A stretch of 64,000 nucleotides of DNA from Diploscapter coronatus (lineage: Eukaryota; Nematoda; Chromadorea; Rhabditida; Rhabditidae): contig OZ038422.1 of the NCBI GenBank assembly GCA_964036155.1, positions 60,163,201-60,227,200 on the forward strand. Direction: 5' to 3'. Numbering within the stretch: position 1 is the first letter of the stretch; each line of letters starts with the position of its first letter. The notes beneath the pieces were generated by a model. It was given only the letters and a program-made list of their open reading frames with translations. It was not told the DNA's origin and searched no databases. This document shows positions 10,401 to 21,445 of this stretch, piece after piece. Made by a program: the position numbers and the translations under genes.

Positions 10401-13080
10401 TAAGACATTTGCGTGAATTAACATGCAACAGAAGCACACCACGAACAAAATACCAGGAGATCCAAAAGCGAACCACAAAATGGTAACACGAATGGCACCT
10501 TTGGTACCCAAGTCCCGAACTTACCCGAAATTATTGAGCATCCCGGCTGGCACGGGGCCCGTTTGGGTCAATTCCATCGCCTCCTCGACCTGCGGTACCT
10601 CTCCAGAAGGCATCAAAACGTCGGTGCCCGCCTATAGTTTGATACCAAATTAGTGATTACCAAAAATGGTAGCGCGAACCAAAAAACCACGAAATACCAA
10701 ACCGTGCAGTGCGAAATGGGACAAGTAAGTGACGAGAAACAAAAAGCAATAATAATTGACAAAATAGGCAACTTTTAAAAATGGAGGTACAACGAATGAA
10801 AATCATAGATGAACGAAAAGGAGAGAAATCGTAGAGATAGAAAATTTACAAAGTAAACATTTTATCATAAGTTTTGCGATGTTGGCTGTATCAGTTATCA
10901 TTTAAATTCTGTTCAAGGTTAATATCCTGCTAGGACTTATCAAAATTATCAAGTTTTATTTTCTTCTTCAAAACTTCAATGTCTTTCCCTCTTCCTTTTC
11001 GAGTCTAGAACTAGAACTCTGTTGATAATCTCATTTTCTAAGAAAAACTCCCCGACTTTCTCACTTTTCTCGAAGAAAAATTAATTCAACATATAGAAAA
11101 AATATTCACTCCATTTTCTTTCTATTCTCTATAATTGATTACCAACAGCAATTCTATATTCTTCGATCTTGACGTCATCTTACCGTAATCTGAGCATGGC
11201 TAGGCTGATTCCCCTTTGGTGTACAGCCTCATCCTCGTCAGCGGTCGTGATGAGGGGCTGCTCATCTGGAGCGGACGACGTCGACGTTCGGCCCTCGATG
11301 AACCGCCACCGATCGTGCTCCACCTTCACAAAACAACAACTACTTATCAGTTTATCAGTACATTTTGGCTGATAAAAATCTACTCATCATTTGGTTATTA
11401 GACTTTTATCAGTCTATTTTGGACTGATATTTTCAGAGTTATCACTTCCGAACTTTTATGTAAAAATGGCTAATCGATATTTACAACTTTTTCAGGTTCT
11501 GAAGTGATAAACTTGATCGTTTTTTTTAGAAAATCAAAGAATCGGATTAATCAGGTAAAGGATAGGCTGGGAGTTATGTGCAATGAAAAGTCAAGGAATT
11601 ATTTCGATTTTTCAAAATTTAAACTTTTCGAAGAATTCAATAGCTCAAAATTTGTGATTTTTAAAATCGAGCAAAGAATGAGCTTTCATGACAAAAAGCA
11701 GGCAGCACACATTCACTCGACTGCGTTACATAACGACGAAAAACGGGGCGGAAAATCAGGAAAAGTGAGAAAATCCATCAAAAACACAATCGATAGAATT
11801 GGGCCACTGCAAAAAGGCTACGCGTGTTTTCAAGCTCCGAAAATTCGGCGCAAAATAATTTGACACCAAATTGCACCGAAGCTCAATCACACGCTTTTCT
11901 ACTGGCGACTCACGATACGATAACTAATCATACTCGCTAGAGATGTTGCAGTAGCATGTTTAGGCAAGCTTGTATGAAAAATATCAGAGTATACGGTAAT
12001 CTTGCATTTCACTTTTTCTACAGAAAAAAAAATCATCTTGGTAGATACTTTTAGTATTTCATTAGAAACGTAGGCTATGTTTACACGAAACTGGTTTCTT
12101 TCACAATTCCACTCTAAAGTACTTTCTTGAAACACATGAAAGGTTTGTTGTAATAGACCAGAGGATGTGTTCTTTTTTAAGAAAAAACCTGACAAGTTGT
12201 TTTTCTATGGAAAAAATGCAAGTTCCCTTTTATATACCCTGATATTTTCTTCGAATATTCTAATCTTCTCTTCACCTCTTCAAAGAAAGTCTGCGTCTTC
12301 CTGAGGATGTGCTTGAGCTCAGTCAGCTCCGAGAAATTCTTCTTCAGCGTCTCTTCGTTCCTGTTCACTTCGCGCAACTCGTTCTCCAATTTTTCGAAGG
12401 TCGCCTGAATTTTCTTTTTTCAAAATGAATTCTCTTTTCTTTGTTTTCTAAAGTTGATTAATTTCTCAAATGGTTGATAAAATAGGTGGTACCTTTCAAA
12501 ACTGTTTTTTTAAAGTTCACTACTTTTCTAAAAATAGAAAATCGTACCTCCAAATCGATCATTTCCCTGGGCAGCGGCGCGTCTGGATTCTCGCCCGTGT
12601 CCAGCATCATTATCTCCTCCTTTTTGATTTCGCGCTCCAGAAAACCTGCAATTTTTGACCATTCCAACTTTTTAGAAGAAATTAGCATACGCAGTTTCCT
12701 CTCCATTTCGTCGCAGCGTCTGACTTCATTGACATACTTCCTTTGAAACGACGAAACGTCGGGGTTCAACTGAAATTTATCCTGTTCGAAAAATTTTGAA
12801 AAAAAATTATCCGCCCAAAAAAGAAGAAAGATTACACAATTTCAAGAGATTTGCTGCAAAATTTTCAAGATTTTTTCATCAACTTTTTTTGGAAGTTATA
12901 TCCGAATTTCTGAAACAGTTTTTCCCTTTCAAATAGACTTACATCTCGAAACTGCACGAGTCCGAGTTCGCCGAGCTCCGCGACGCACTGATAGGCTGCG
13001 TCCGACTGCAGAAAAAGCTGTGCCAGACACATCTCCTCGCTGCGGTAGATGCCCGGCATTTGCTCGTCGGGCACTGCCAT
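3751..13080 (-). CDS. unc-32: V-type proton ATPase subunit a (V0, 100-kDa class)
   Basis: Membrane subunit of the V-ATPase V0 sector that carries the proton half-channels. Exons: 13080-12943, 12769-12691, 12645-12548, 12404-12276, one of (11323-11184 | 10631-10525 | 10033-9921), 9552-9426, 9258-9176, 8994-8862, 8555-8457, 8410-8336, 8217-8067, 7870-7731, 7540-7445, 7316-7209, 6897-6746, 6677-6557, 6498-6438, 6339-6236, one of (5963-5841 | 5413-5285), 4920-4807, 4590-4473, 4327-4282, 4070-3945, 3856-3751. Every phase agrees; one combination gives 888 aa, typical for the family. Landmarks: [13 protein letters not shown] at the N-terminus, [70 protein letters not shown] (with the essential TM7 arginine) and FAPFSFEKI near the end. 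The ATG lies two bases after a ttttcag acceptor. unc-32 rather than vha-5/6/7 is chosen because of the tpk-1 neighbour and the alternative exons. Confidence 0.95.
5285..5963 (-). other. unc-32: Mutually exclusive exon pair in unc-32 (exon 7-type)
   Basis: Two exons of 123 nt (5963-5841) and 129 nt (5413-5285) both start and end in phase 0 and both encode the same transmembrane segment. One reads [20 protein letters not shown], the other [20 protein letters not shown]; both continue into a charged tail ([10 protein letters not shown] or [10 protein letters not shown]). Including both would duplicate a membrane helix, so they should be alternatives. C. elegans unc-32 is known to use exons 7a/7b this way in neurons versus other tissues. 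Confidence 0.88.
5731..5750 (-). promoter_or_regulatory. Candidate CELF/UNC-75-type splicing element
   Basis: On the transcript strand the intron after the upstream alternative exon contains GATTGTTGTGGTGAAAC, about 90 bases past the splice donor. UNC-75 (CELF family) is known to bind UUGUUGUG-type sequence in C. elegans unc-32 to control the 7a/7b choice. The match is short and only suggestive. Confidence 0.35.
8646..8757. mobile_element. Small inverted-repeat element in an unc-32 intron
   Basis: Imperfect inverted ends: ACATAACGGCGAGAAGGAGG near 8650 against CTCCTCTCTTCTCGCTGTCATGT near 8735-8755. The interior includes CATGCTATTTCTCC, a word that recurs across the window. It lies between two constitutive exons, with no ORF. 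Confidence 0.5.
9921..11323 (-). other. unc-32: Array of three mutually exclusive exons in unc-32 (exon 4-type)
   Basis: Three exons lie in tandem between the constitutive exon ending QTFFEE and the one starting [11 protein letters not shown]: 11323-11184 (140 nt, [14 protein letters not shown]...), 10631-10525 (107 nt, [14 protein letters not shown]...) and 10033-9921 (113 nt, [14 protein letters not shown]...). Each has its own GT-AG signals, starts in phase 0 and ends in phase 2, so any one fits and any two break the frame (lengths are 2 mod 3). They encode variants of the acidic linker before the FVAG motif. C. elegans unc-32 has exons 4a/4b/4c at this place. Confidence 0.9.
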
Positions 13081-14162
13081 TTTCTGAAAACCGGCTATCA
13101 TTAAAAGCGGGTCTTTTGGTACCAAATGGCACCATTTTGGGCGAAAAATGGTATCACTTTGAAGTGGGGCACCAGGAGTTTGACAAAAAATGACATCAAA
13201 GCAGTGTTTGGTACAGACTGATAAGAAAATAGTAGTACAAGGCGAAATCGATTTTCCAATGGTTAGTACCAAAACATCAAGAGCTTCGCGAAAAGATCAC
13301 GAGTTTTCTCTCCAAACTAACCTTCCAAAAGTGTCCAATCGTGGTAACGACCACTTTTGGAAATGACACCGCGAAAATGGGAAAAATGGAAATGTTTATT
13401 TAAAAAAGAAGCTTGAAATTTGGAAAATAGAGCAAAAATTGGTAATGAATGAGGAATATTGACGTGGAGGATGAGAAATTTTCTTCGGCCCTCTCATTTT
13501 CGGCCGCTATTTCCTTCGCTAGCGCTAGTCACACACAGCGCTATCGGAATTCAATAGGAGAAATAGCACTTAGGAATAGGAGAGGAAAAGAACGAAAAAT
13601 AGGAAAATAACAAGAGGAAAAGATAGGAATATGAGAAATAGCATGAGAAAAGAGAGCGAAAGAAAAGGAGAGAATGACATTGGAAAACAAGAGACAAAAA
13701 GAAAAATATAACGACTAAAAGAAGGAAACGCAAAGCTTGAATTGAATCACATTTTCATTCACCAAACAAATCGAATGCCGAAATTGCGAAATACGATATT
13801 TTGGAAAAAAAAAGTCAGATATCGAAGTTTTTAACTTTTCCAAAACAAAATAAAACCAATTTAAAAATTCCAAATTATTTTATTTTAAAGGAGTGAAACT
13901 CAATTTTCAAGCGAATACGTAAATAAAGCAATGAAAAAACGACTATGACCCATTATGCGGTGAGATGGTCACGTAAAATTCATAAATTAGGTTGGAGGAA
14001 AAAGATCTCTTTTCTAAAAAATTGATGTCTTTCTAAAAAAGATTTCTTTTCACAAAATTGATCTCATTACCTCAGAAAAAGAATCTTTTTATCAGAAAAA
14101 AAGATTTTTTTTCAAGAGAAAGGCCTTTTTAAAAATCTTTTTTTAAATTGTGATCTCTTTTC
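13081..14162. other. Intergenic: dnc-2 stop to unc-32 start
   Basis: About 1.1 kb of upstream sequence for unc-32. A ttttcag acceptor ends two bases before the unc-32 ATG, a candidate trans-splice site. 13490-13640 carries a purine-rich block with several copies of the AAATAGC/GCTATTT word seen elsewhere, including a GCTAGCGC core. No supportable gene. Confidence 0.5.
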
Positions 14163-16715
14163 TCATTTGCCGATTTTCGTCTCGAGCGTCTGAATTCGTT
14201 GCAAAAGAGAAGCGACGTCTTCTTTGGCGCGCATTTCCAATTCAGCGATGCTCTGTCTGAAACAAAGATTTGTTAAATTTATTATTTTTTCAAAACCTAT
14301 AATAACCCTTTATAGTTTATATCAATTTACAGATGAAATGTTGAAAAGATTATGATAATTGATAGAAACGACAATGACGCAATCATAAAGTAAAATTAGG
14401 GACCGCAAATGGGTTATAATTTTTTTGAATTTTCAACTCTAAATAATCAAATACGATAGAATTAAGAAATTTGTAAAGAAAAATACAAGTCATTTTTAAT
14501 CGAAACGCCACAAGAATCAAGAAGGAAATGAACACGTTTTCGTGGTATACAAGTTCCCGCGAGCGCCTGCGGACGCACACTTCCTGACAAGAGTTTCTGG
14601 TTCTGGTGAACAGTCATTTCTATGGGTGGTTCATCGATTCTGACGGTGATCTTTCGTGAACACCAACTTTGAAAGGTACTTGCTTTCGATTTTTTTGGAT
14701 TCCCTATAACCGCCTTTTATTCCCCATTGCATTTTGTAAAAGGGAGAAATTTGCAGTCCCTAAGTAAAATGATCAAATCTGTGATTTGTTTACCGATCAC
14801 TGGCGGCCGCTTTTTCGAGGGCGTCCTTGAGAGACGTCAAATGCGAGAGACGGTCCGAGAAGTATTGGGCTGAAACTTACTTTTCTAATCACAACTAAAA
14901 AAGCGTAAGGTCTGATGAGTTGATTTTTTCCAAAAATTAACCAATCTCCTGGAAATCCAACTTATTTCTTCAAAATATTGGGAGTTAACACGGTTCCGTT
15001 TCAACATGATTATTCTTCCTCAATTTTTTCCGTCTCACCTCAAAAGAATGATACTGGTATACAAAATATTTTATGGAAAATAAACTATTTCATCCTATAC
15101 AGAATTATTTCATTTTTAACGAGTTTGAGCTATCTAATAATTAGCTACGAAATCCTACATTGTTCATGAAGCCTGTGGAGACTCTGGATCTTCCTGACAT
15201 TGCTCGGGAGTGCCGCACACGACGCGTCCCATTTCTGCATCAGAGTCAGCAATTCGTCCACTTTCGCCAGGTCGATCCCCGATTGAGAGGATTTGCCCTG
15301 AAAATACATTTTCTTTATTTTTTTTTCCAATTTCAATTCTTATTTAATTTGTAATGCATTTTTGAGAGGTTACGGAATAATTTTTTTGCCAGTTTGAAGA
15401 GGTTATAAAATTTATAGAAGATAAAAAGTAACAAATTGATCCTTAAAAGTCGTTTTCAGAGAAAAAAAGTTAAAAAAAAGACCTGCTTCTCTTCGAGCTG
15501 ATCATTTTTGGCGATGAGCGCATTGAGACGGCTCTCCAGACTCTCGATGTACGTCGGATTCAGGGCTTCGACTCTAAATTAAAAAAAAAAGCCTTTTTCT
15601 CTTTCTCTCTCAACATAACGCTACTTTTGAAAAATTTGAGTAAATTAAACAAAGCAAATAAACCTGAATTTCAAATCCTCCAAAGCGTCGACGACCGGCT
15701 GCTTGTCTTCCTTCGCCGTCGCCGCGCCGATCAGAGACTCGATTCGAGCGAGGCGTTTTTCGAGGTGGATTAGCTGAATTTAAAAAAATGAATATTTTAT
15801 TAAAATTTATTTATTTATTTTTCAGTTATTTTGTTTAATTTTTTAAATTAAATTTTACCGATGCATTAGACTGCGACTTTGTGCCGGCACTCTCTTTTTG
15901 GCTTGGAGCCTTTTCCGCAGAAGGCTTCATTTCACCGGACGCTTTAGCAACTTGGATCGCCTGGAATGATTTTTTTTCAGGAAATATTTCTCCAAGCTTT
16001 TCCTTCCAAGAAAAAATTAGAAAAGAACTTTTCAATTGATTACAATTTTTCAACTTTCAGACTTTTTCTCAAAAATAATTTAAGAAAAACCTTCAACTCG
16101 CTGAGCAGCGCCTCAACCGACTCCTTATCCATAGCTTTAGTCGCTTTCGAATTGTCGGCTTGAAGTTGGCCGGCTAAATCGTTGATTTCGTAAGTGAGTC
16201 GAGTGAATTTCTGCTCGAGTGTCTCGGGCTCATCGTAGGCTCTCCCAACAACTTCCAGAATGTACGCGTTCTGACCGTAGATCTTCTGGCGTTTCTTTGC
16301 AATCGAGTCGGAGAAATCTGAAAGTTCCGATTTGTATATAATTTTATAATATGTTGTAGTTCTTATTTTTCATATTGCTTTCTTACCGACATTCTGAAAG
16401 TTGAGAATGCGGCCGGCGTATCGCTTCTTGGCCTCCTCGACGTCAACATGAATCTGAAAATTCGGAAAATAAAAAAGAACTAACTACATTTCGCAATCTC
16501 AAACTTCTCTGAAATGATATATTTTCAATTCTTCTCCAAATTGTTATTTTTTCAGAAAATAAAATGGTTCTTCTATTCTTAGAGACTAAAAATAGAAGAC
16601 CTACCAACTCGATGTTCTCATTTTCCTGGGCTTCGTTCTTAGAGTCGTTGTTCTGCTTGACCGGCCTCGGAGTGCCCTCACTCTCGAATATGTCCTCCTT
16701 CGTGTTGAATGACAT
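14163..16715 (-). CDS. dnc-2: Dynactin subunit 2 (p50 dynamitin)
   Basis: Shoulder component of dynactin, which couples dynein to cargo. Nine exons, 338 aa: 16715-16605, 16453-16387, 16317-16091, 15960-15859, 15773-15664, 15573-15483, 15297-15159, 14869-14794, 14256-14163; all phases agree. The N-terminus [14 protein letters not shown] is the short D-[IV]-[FY]-E motif of dynamitin. Next come [14 protein letters not shown] and [19 protein letters not shown], then coiled coils ([30 protein letters not shown]). The family signature [12 protein letters not shown]...LHRLHEQ lies in exon 7. The protein ends [14 protein letters not shown]. Length is slightly short of vertebrate p50. The ATG is five bases after a tttattttcag acceptor. 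Confidence 0.92.
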
Positions 16716-16899
16716 TCTTTCTGAAAATAAAAAAAAAATAGAAAATCGAAGATCCGGAAAAGAGAAATGGAAAGTGCGCGGCTTTTACGAATAGTGGCTT
16801 TTAGAACGACTAAGCGCGTATCGATTATTCATCGAAGAGTCTTTTTCCGTTTTTAAAATTTTATTAATTTTTTTTTTTCTAATTTGTTGATTTTTGCAG
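16716..16899. promoter_or_regulatory. Divergent promoter region dnc-2 / bcl-7
   Basis: Only 184 bases separate the two divergent start codons. At each edge a splice acceptor sits next to the ATG: ttttgcag directly before the bcl-7 ATG, and attttcag five bases before the dnc-2 ATG. Both mRNAs are therefore probably trans-spliced, and the real promoters must be shared or overlap. No clear TATA box is seen. Confidence 0.55.
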
Positions 16900-17920
16900 A
16901 TGTACTCCGCCAATCGATCGCATCGTGCCGAAACGCGAAATCGGACGAAAGACGAGCTGCGCAAAGTCCTCAACTCCATCGAGAAAGTCCGGAAGTAAGC
17001 CGGCTTGATTATTTTTTTTAGAATTTTGACTCTTCAAAAACTATAGATCAGGGAGATTTTTATAATATTTTGTCCTTCAGATCATGCTGAGTAAAATGAT
17101 ACCAACTTTCACAAAGAAAAAGACTGAAATACTAAAGTTATTGATCGAGAATTGTTTTTGAACAAAAAGTTAAATTTTCAGATGGGAAAAGAAGCTCGTC
17201 CTGATCAAAGACACCTCGATCAAAATCTACAAGTGGGTGCCAGGTATGAAATGTTCAAAAATAACAAAAAATAAAAAATCTGAAAAAGAAATTAAAAATT
17301 CAAATTTCCAGTGACGACCCAGCCAAATCTGCCGCCCGCACCCAAACTCAAGCCGATCGTCGATGAAGAAACCAGCAACACCGTCCAGTCGACCGAGGAG
17401 AATTCTCAGGGTGAATTTTTCAAAGCTTTGAAAGATCTTAAACTTTTTAAAAAATGTAAGCCTTTAAAAATTGGTAATCCCAAAGTATTTATCAACATTT
17501 TCATTTTTAATAACAATTGATAAATACTCGCCGTTGTCCTCGAGATGAGCCTTTCATATGCGCTGTGCCTATAACTTGCGAGATGTATGCATCGAGATTA
17601 GAGGGAGCAGAGAGCAAAACGAGCAGGCACATAGCTAAGGCTCGCGAGTACTCCTTCTCTGCAAGGATTCATCTTGAAGACAATGAAAAGTAAGAAAATT
17701 TCCAGACTCGACTTCGGCGGTCACTAATACTCGATTCGAAGTGAACGAGGAGTCGAACAGCGCGTTCAACGGATTTGACTCCGACTCCAATCAGACTTTC
17801 GAGCCGCAGAATTACGCGGTTGGCATTAAATTTTTTTTCAAATAATGATTTTTATTTCAGGCCGACTCCAACGTTTCGACCGACTTCAGTTCGCTGCGAG
17901 AGGCAGAGATGAGGAAATAA
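16900..17920 (+). CDS. bcl-7: BCL7 family chromatin-remodelling subunit
   Basis: BCL7 proteins are accessory subunits of SWI/SNF (BAF) nucleosome remodellers. Five exons: 16900-16994, 17182-17243, 17312-17410, 17706-17818, 17861-17920; phases agree and give 142 aa, somewhat shorter than human BCL7A-C. The conserved N-terminal BCL7 domain is plain: RAETRNRTKDELRKVLNSIE then VRKWEKKLVLIKDTSIKIYK and WVPVT. The rest is acidic and low complexity (DFSSLREAEMRK at the end), as in the family. Intron 3 is the longest (295 bases) and contains an irregular insertion with inverted GCGAG/CTCGC words. The start codon follows ttttgcag directly. Confidence 0.92.
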
Positions 17921-18186
17921 TTTTCTCTATCTTTTAATTTAAAAAATAAATGATCTCTTCGGCCTCGTGCGAATATACCTGTATCATATCCGATAACTTG
18001 TAATTTTTGTTTAAAGTGTCACTTCTTACTATTTTTATCTGAAAATTTTTCAGGAATAAAATCAAACTTTCTTTTGAATGCATTCGAGAGTTGTCTGTAT
18101 CGTGTGCATTGAAATTAAATTATTATTTCATTTTATTGAATAAAATTTCTGTATGAAATCTGAGATTATTATAATCAAGCTTTATT

Positions 18187-18257
18187 TTATATTAATTTTC
18201 CGACTTCTCGCCATTCATCTGTTTGTGGATCGTATTCTTCGGATTGAACTTTGACAT
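18187..18257 (-). pseudogene. Stray copy of a kelch-gene last exon
   Basis: After an acceptor (gatttag) this reads DVKVQSEEYDPQTDEWREVG-KLI-stop, the last blade of a kelch propeller. It closely resembles the final exon of the kinase-kelch gene at 21544-21643 (EEYDPQTNKWRKVGELEFE). The flanking intron (GCATATCTTTATGCGAAATA) and downstream sequence also resemble that locus, so this is a duplicated fragment. No other kelch exon lies upstream of it. Confidence 0.6.
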
Positions 18258-18399
18258 CTAAATCTAAATTACAAATATTTCGCATAAAGATATGCAAGAT
18301 CTCACAAGGAAAGGTTTTACCCTCGTCCTCACATCTTGATTCACTATTTTCTCTCGTTTCGCTTCTTCGATCTTGTTCCGAATTTCCTTCGATCGATTT

Positions 18400-20302
18400 T
18401 GAGCTGTCATGGCGAGAGATTCCAGTCGTCGTGGCCACGTTCGCGTTCGGAATGGACATTGACAGAGCTGATGTCAAGTATGAATTGTCTTCTACATTTT
18501 ACATTTTTTGTTTGGTGTTAATTTTAATTTGAGAAATGTACAACTTTCGAACGATAAATGGTTTAACTTGCGCACGTTGTACAAATTCCAGGCTTATTTC
18601 TGAAAACGCTCACACATTTCAATTTTGATGTTTCAGAGTACTCAAACAGGGTCAAGGTGATCATTTTTGAATTTTCGGAGTTTCGTTTTTAATTGAAAAG
18701 GCATTTATTACACTGTCAATCTCCGGTAGATTTTGAAGGAAAATATGCTAACTTTTACACACGAAGATTTGTACTTTCCAAAGAAAATCTTTTTTTTTCA
18801 GTCCAAGAAGGGGTTGAGTGACGATGTGAAAGATATCCGGATTAAAGCCCTGCAGACAGCTCGAGAAAGTGCTCGAGTACTGTGAAAAGGTATGGATGCG
18901 ATTTTAATTAGTGAATTTTAGTTTCTTGTCCAATGTTGCCAAAATTGAATACTCCTATAACTATTTCAATTTTCATTTTTTATTCTAATTTACAGGAATG
19001 CACTTTCAAGCATTCAAATAATTGTTATTTTTAGGCCGAATGCAGACATAAAATGATGGCCTCGTTCTTCAATGAATTCAACCTGAAGAAAGTGCTTGAA
19101 GAACTGCGATCTCTGCAGAATTCCCGAAAAGGTCAGCCAACAGGCAAATGCACTCAAAACCGTAAGGTATTTTGGATAGATTTTGCTTATTTGTAAGTAA
19201 AGATTTAATTTATTCTGTCATTTCAGAAACGTCAAGAGAGTGTACTCACGAAGTCAGAGACAAGATGGAGAGGCTCACGAATCATTCGGATATGAACCAA
19301 GATAATTTTGTTCTAATAAATATTGACCAAAGCTTTTTTCAGGCAAAAGAAAGAAGAAGAGGAATATTCTGAATTCGAGAACGGGCTGGAGAGAATGGAA
19401 AAAGAGGAGGCTGCCAGGCTAAAAACTGCTGTTCAGGTAAGGAAATTTGAAATAACTCGTTGAAAATATGCTATTCCTATCATTTTATAAATTCCTTTAA
19501 GCTACTTTTTGAATTTAATTGAAAATTTTTAGGAGGGACTCGAACGTCGTCGCAAAGCGCGTGAATTGGCAAATGGAGGAGCTGCGAGGAAAGTGCGTCG
19601 AGTCACTCACCATTGTTGTAAGTTGTTATTTAACAAATCATAATTTGAACAGAAGTATCTTATATTCTACATAACGAAGTTCATTCCAATATCAATTATC
19701 TCAGGAGTTGTGTTTGATGAAACTGATATTTATGTTCAGACTGACATTGATTGATTGTGCCGATGTAAAATGCCACTCAATTAGATTCCCTGATTATCCA
19801 TTATTTAAGCTATTTTATTCAGCGTCGTGAAGCGATAGTTTGCACAGTCATACAGGCTCTGGACGACAATTTCTCCCAGACAGGCAACCAGCTGACATCG
19901 AATACAACTTCTGCTATTTGCAATCCAAGACGCTCAGCTCCTACAACCACAAGTCGTATGTCGTTTTTTATTTAATTCTAGGATGTGTCCAGTACAGTGC
20001 GAAAATTACTATTTTGTCGATCAGCACTAGTTTATTTGCACTGCTAATATTTCTGATCTTACCCCATCAATTTCATAGCTTTTATTGGTATCATGATTTA
20101 TAATAAAATGACCCATTTTCCAAATATTCTAACCTGAGATTGGTTAACTTCGAAGATAACTTTGACCTTACTACTTTACTACCGTCTATGTTATTTTTAT
20201 CTCTGAAAAGCGAGTGAAGTTCTTTGATTTCAGCTGAGTGCAATCAAGAACGCGACAAAGGATGGAACGGAATACGATTCCTCTTCTGCTTCAGCCATTT
20301 GA
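18400..20302 (+). pseudogene. RecQ (RecQ5-like) DNA helicase remnant
   Basis: Exon-like pieces carry the end of a RecQ helicase. Near 18412-18477, IPVVVATFAFGMDIDRADVK corresponds to helicase motif V. At 18802-18889 and 19035-19131, RQLEKVLEYCEK then AECRHKMMASFFNEF matches the RecQ zinc-binding region. Later charged exons near 19345-19437 and 19534-19618 (QKKEEEEYSEFENGLE, EGLERRRKARELANGG) precede a last exon near 20234-20302 ending in TGA. Damage: the ATPase lobe is missing (the space to the left holds the kelch fragment and bcl-7), the arginine-finger segment is absent or broken, and the frame must shift by one base in GCCCTGC near 18850. The well formed splice sites suggest recent decay. 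Confidence 0.55.
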
Positions 20303-20571
20303 TAACGATAAAACAATGCATTGGTATTCTCAATAAGGGTTTCATTGATTTCATACTGTGACATCGTATAATATCAGACAAAAATATATAGAAAATTGTT
20401 GAAGATCGATTTGTCAGAAAAGAAGAAATGGTGTGATAGTAGAAATCTAACTATGAGATACATATGTGTTGAGCTAGTCATAATTGCAAATGAGACAGAC
20501 TACAAATTATGAATTTTTATGATGAGAATTCTTATAAACCTTGGATCTTACTTTATAAGGCTTAGTTCATA

Positions 20572-20624
20572 GTTCGCGGGCTTTTTTGGAAAGTAGTATG
20601 ACTCAGAAATAAAAGTCCGCGAAC
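20572..20624. repeat. Short perfect-stem hairpin
   Basis: GTTCGCGGGCTTTT at 20572-20585 pairs with AAAAGTCCGCGAAC at 20611-20624 with one mismatch, around a 25-base loop. It is GC-rich compared with its surroundings. Confidence 0.6.
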
Positions 20625-21006
20625 CACGTTCTTCAATCCGCTGTGAGGAAAAACATTTGTTGCACTCTGTAGATTTGTAATTTTCGATTTTCCAATTGAA
20701 ATATGCGTTGATTTCTTTACATTGAAAATTCGTGTGATTTAGTTGGTTTCAAGTAATCAAGCTTTAGCAAGATTTCTGTTTCATCACTTGTATTTGATGA
20801 GGGAAGTTATGTTAACTAGATTAGTCATTCACAATAATCCTTACAAATTGAAGACATTTCTCTTGATAACTATAGCATTGACAACTAATTGAGATGCAAT
20901 AATCTAGGCTATGACAGAATGAGTTCCTAATAGGTATATTTCGTTATTCTTATCGAAAACTATTTCAAAGAATACTTAGTTCAGTTGTAATTATTTCTCA
21001 TCACTA

Positions 21007-21098
21007 CTGGGTTTGGACTCAAGTTCAATTTGCAACATAGTTTACGAGCCTTGTAGTCACTTACAAGCGTTGTAAGCTGAACTTGAGTCCAATCCCTG
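21007..21098. mobile_element. MITE-like inverted repeat, about 92 bp
   Basis: TTGGACTCAAGTTCAATTTG on the left matches the complement of AGCTGAACTTGAGTCCAA on the right; about 25-30 bases pair. No coding content. Confidence 0.6.
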
Positions 21099-21176
21099 AA
21101 TGTCTTCGAGGATTGTCTGTATCATGTTTATTGGAATTTTAATTTCGAATAGTAGTCGAATAAAGGTAACGTTCAT

Positions 21177-21285
21177 AAAATGGGACACCCTCTATTGGGA
21201 ACTGTCCAATTCGGAACTTTTTGTGAATAGGGAGCTAACAAAATAGTTCCGAATTGGGCTGTTCCGAATAGGGGTGTCCCTTTTG
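21177..21285. mobile_element. MITE-like inverted repeat, about 109 bp
   Basis: Ends read AAAATGGGACACCCTCTATT and its near-complement AATAGGGGTGTCCCTTTTG. The pairing continues inward through CCAATTCGGAACT to about 40 bases per arm. Confidence 0.65.
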
Positions 21286-21354
21286 AAGAGTACTTGTTTG
21301 AGTTGGGATTTTCAATGTCTTTATTGGATATCTTTGAGTTGTTTAGCATGGTTA

Positions 21355-21445
21355 TCAGAGCTGAGACGAAATTGAAATTTAAAAATTCGAAACTGACTTC
21401 CTAAAATTTTCGAAAGTCGAAATCGAAATTTCGTCTCAGCTCTGA
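21355..21445. mobile_element. MITE-like inverted repeat, about 91 bp
   Basis: TCAGAGCTGAGACGAAATTG pairs with AATTTCGTCTCAGCTCTGA. The interior is AT-rich with short internal inverted words (TTCGAAA/TTTCGAA). Confidence 0.65.

Noticed and set aside
18187..18477. Single 96-codon minus-strand gene over the kelch fragment
   Set aside because: Its first half is the exact antisense of the RecQ motif V exon; only the last 23 codons have kelch similarity.
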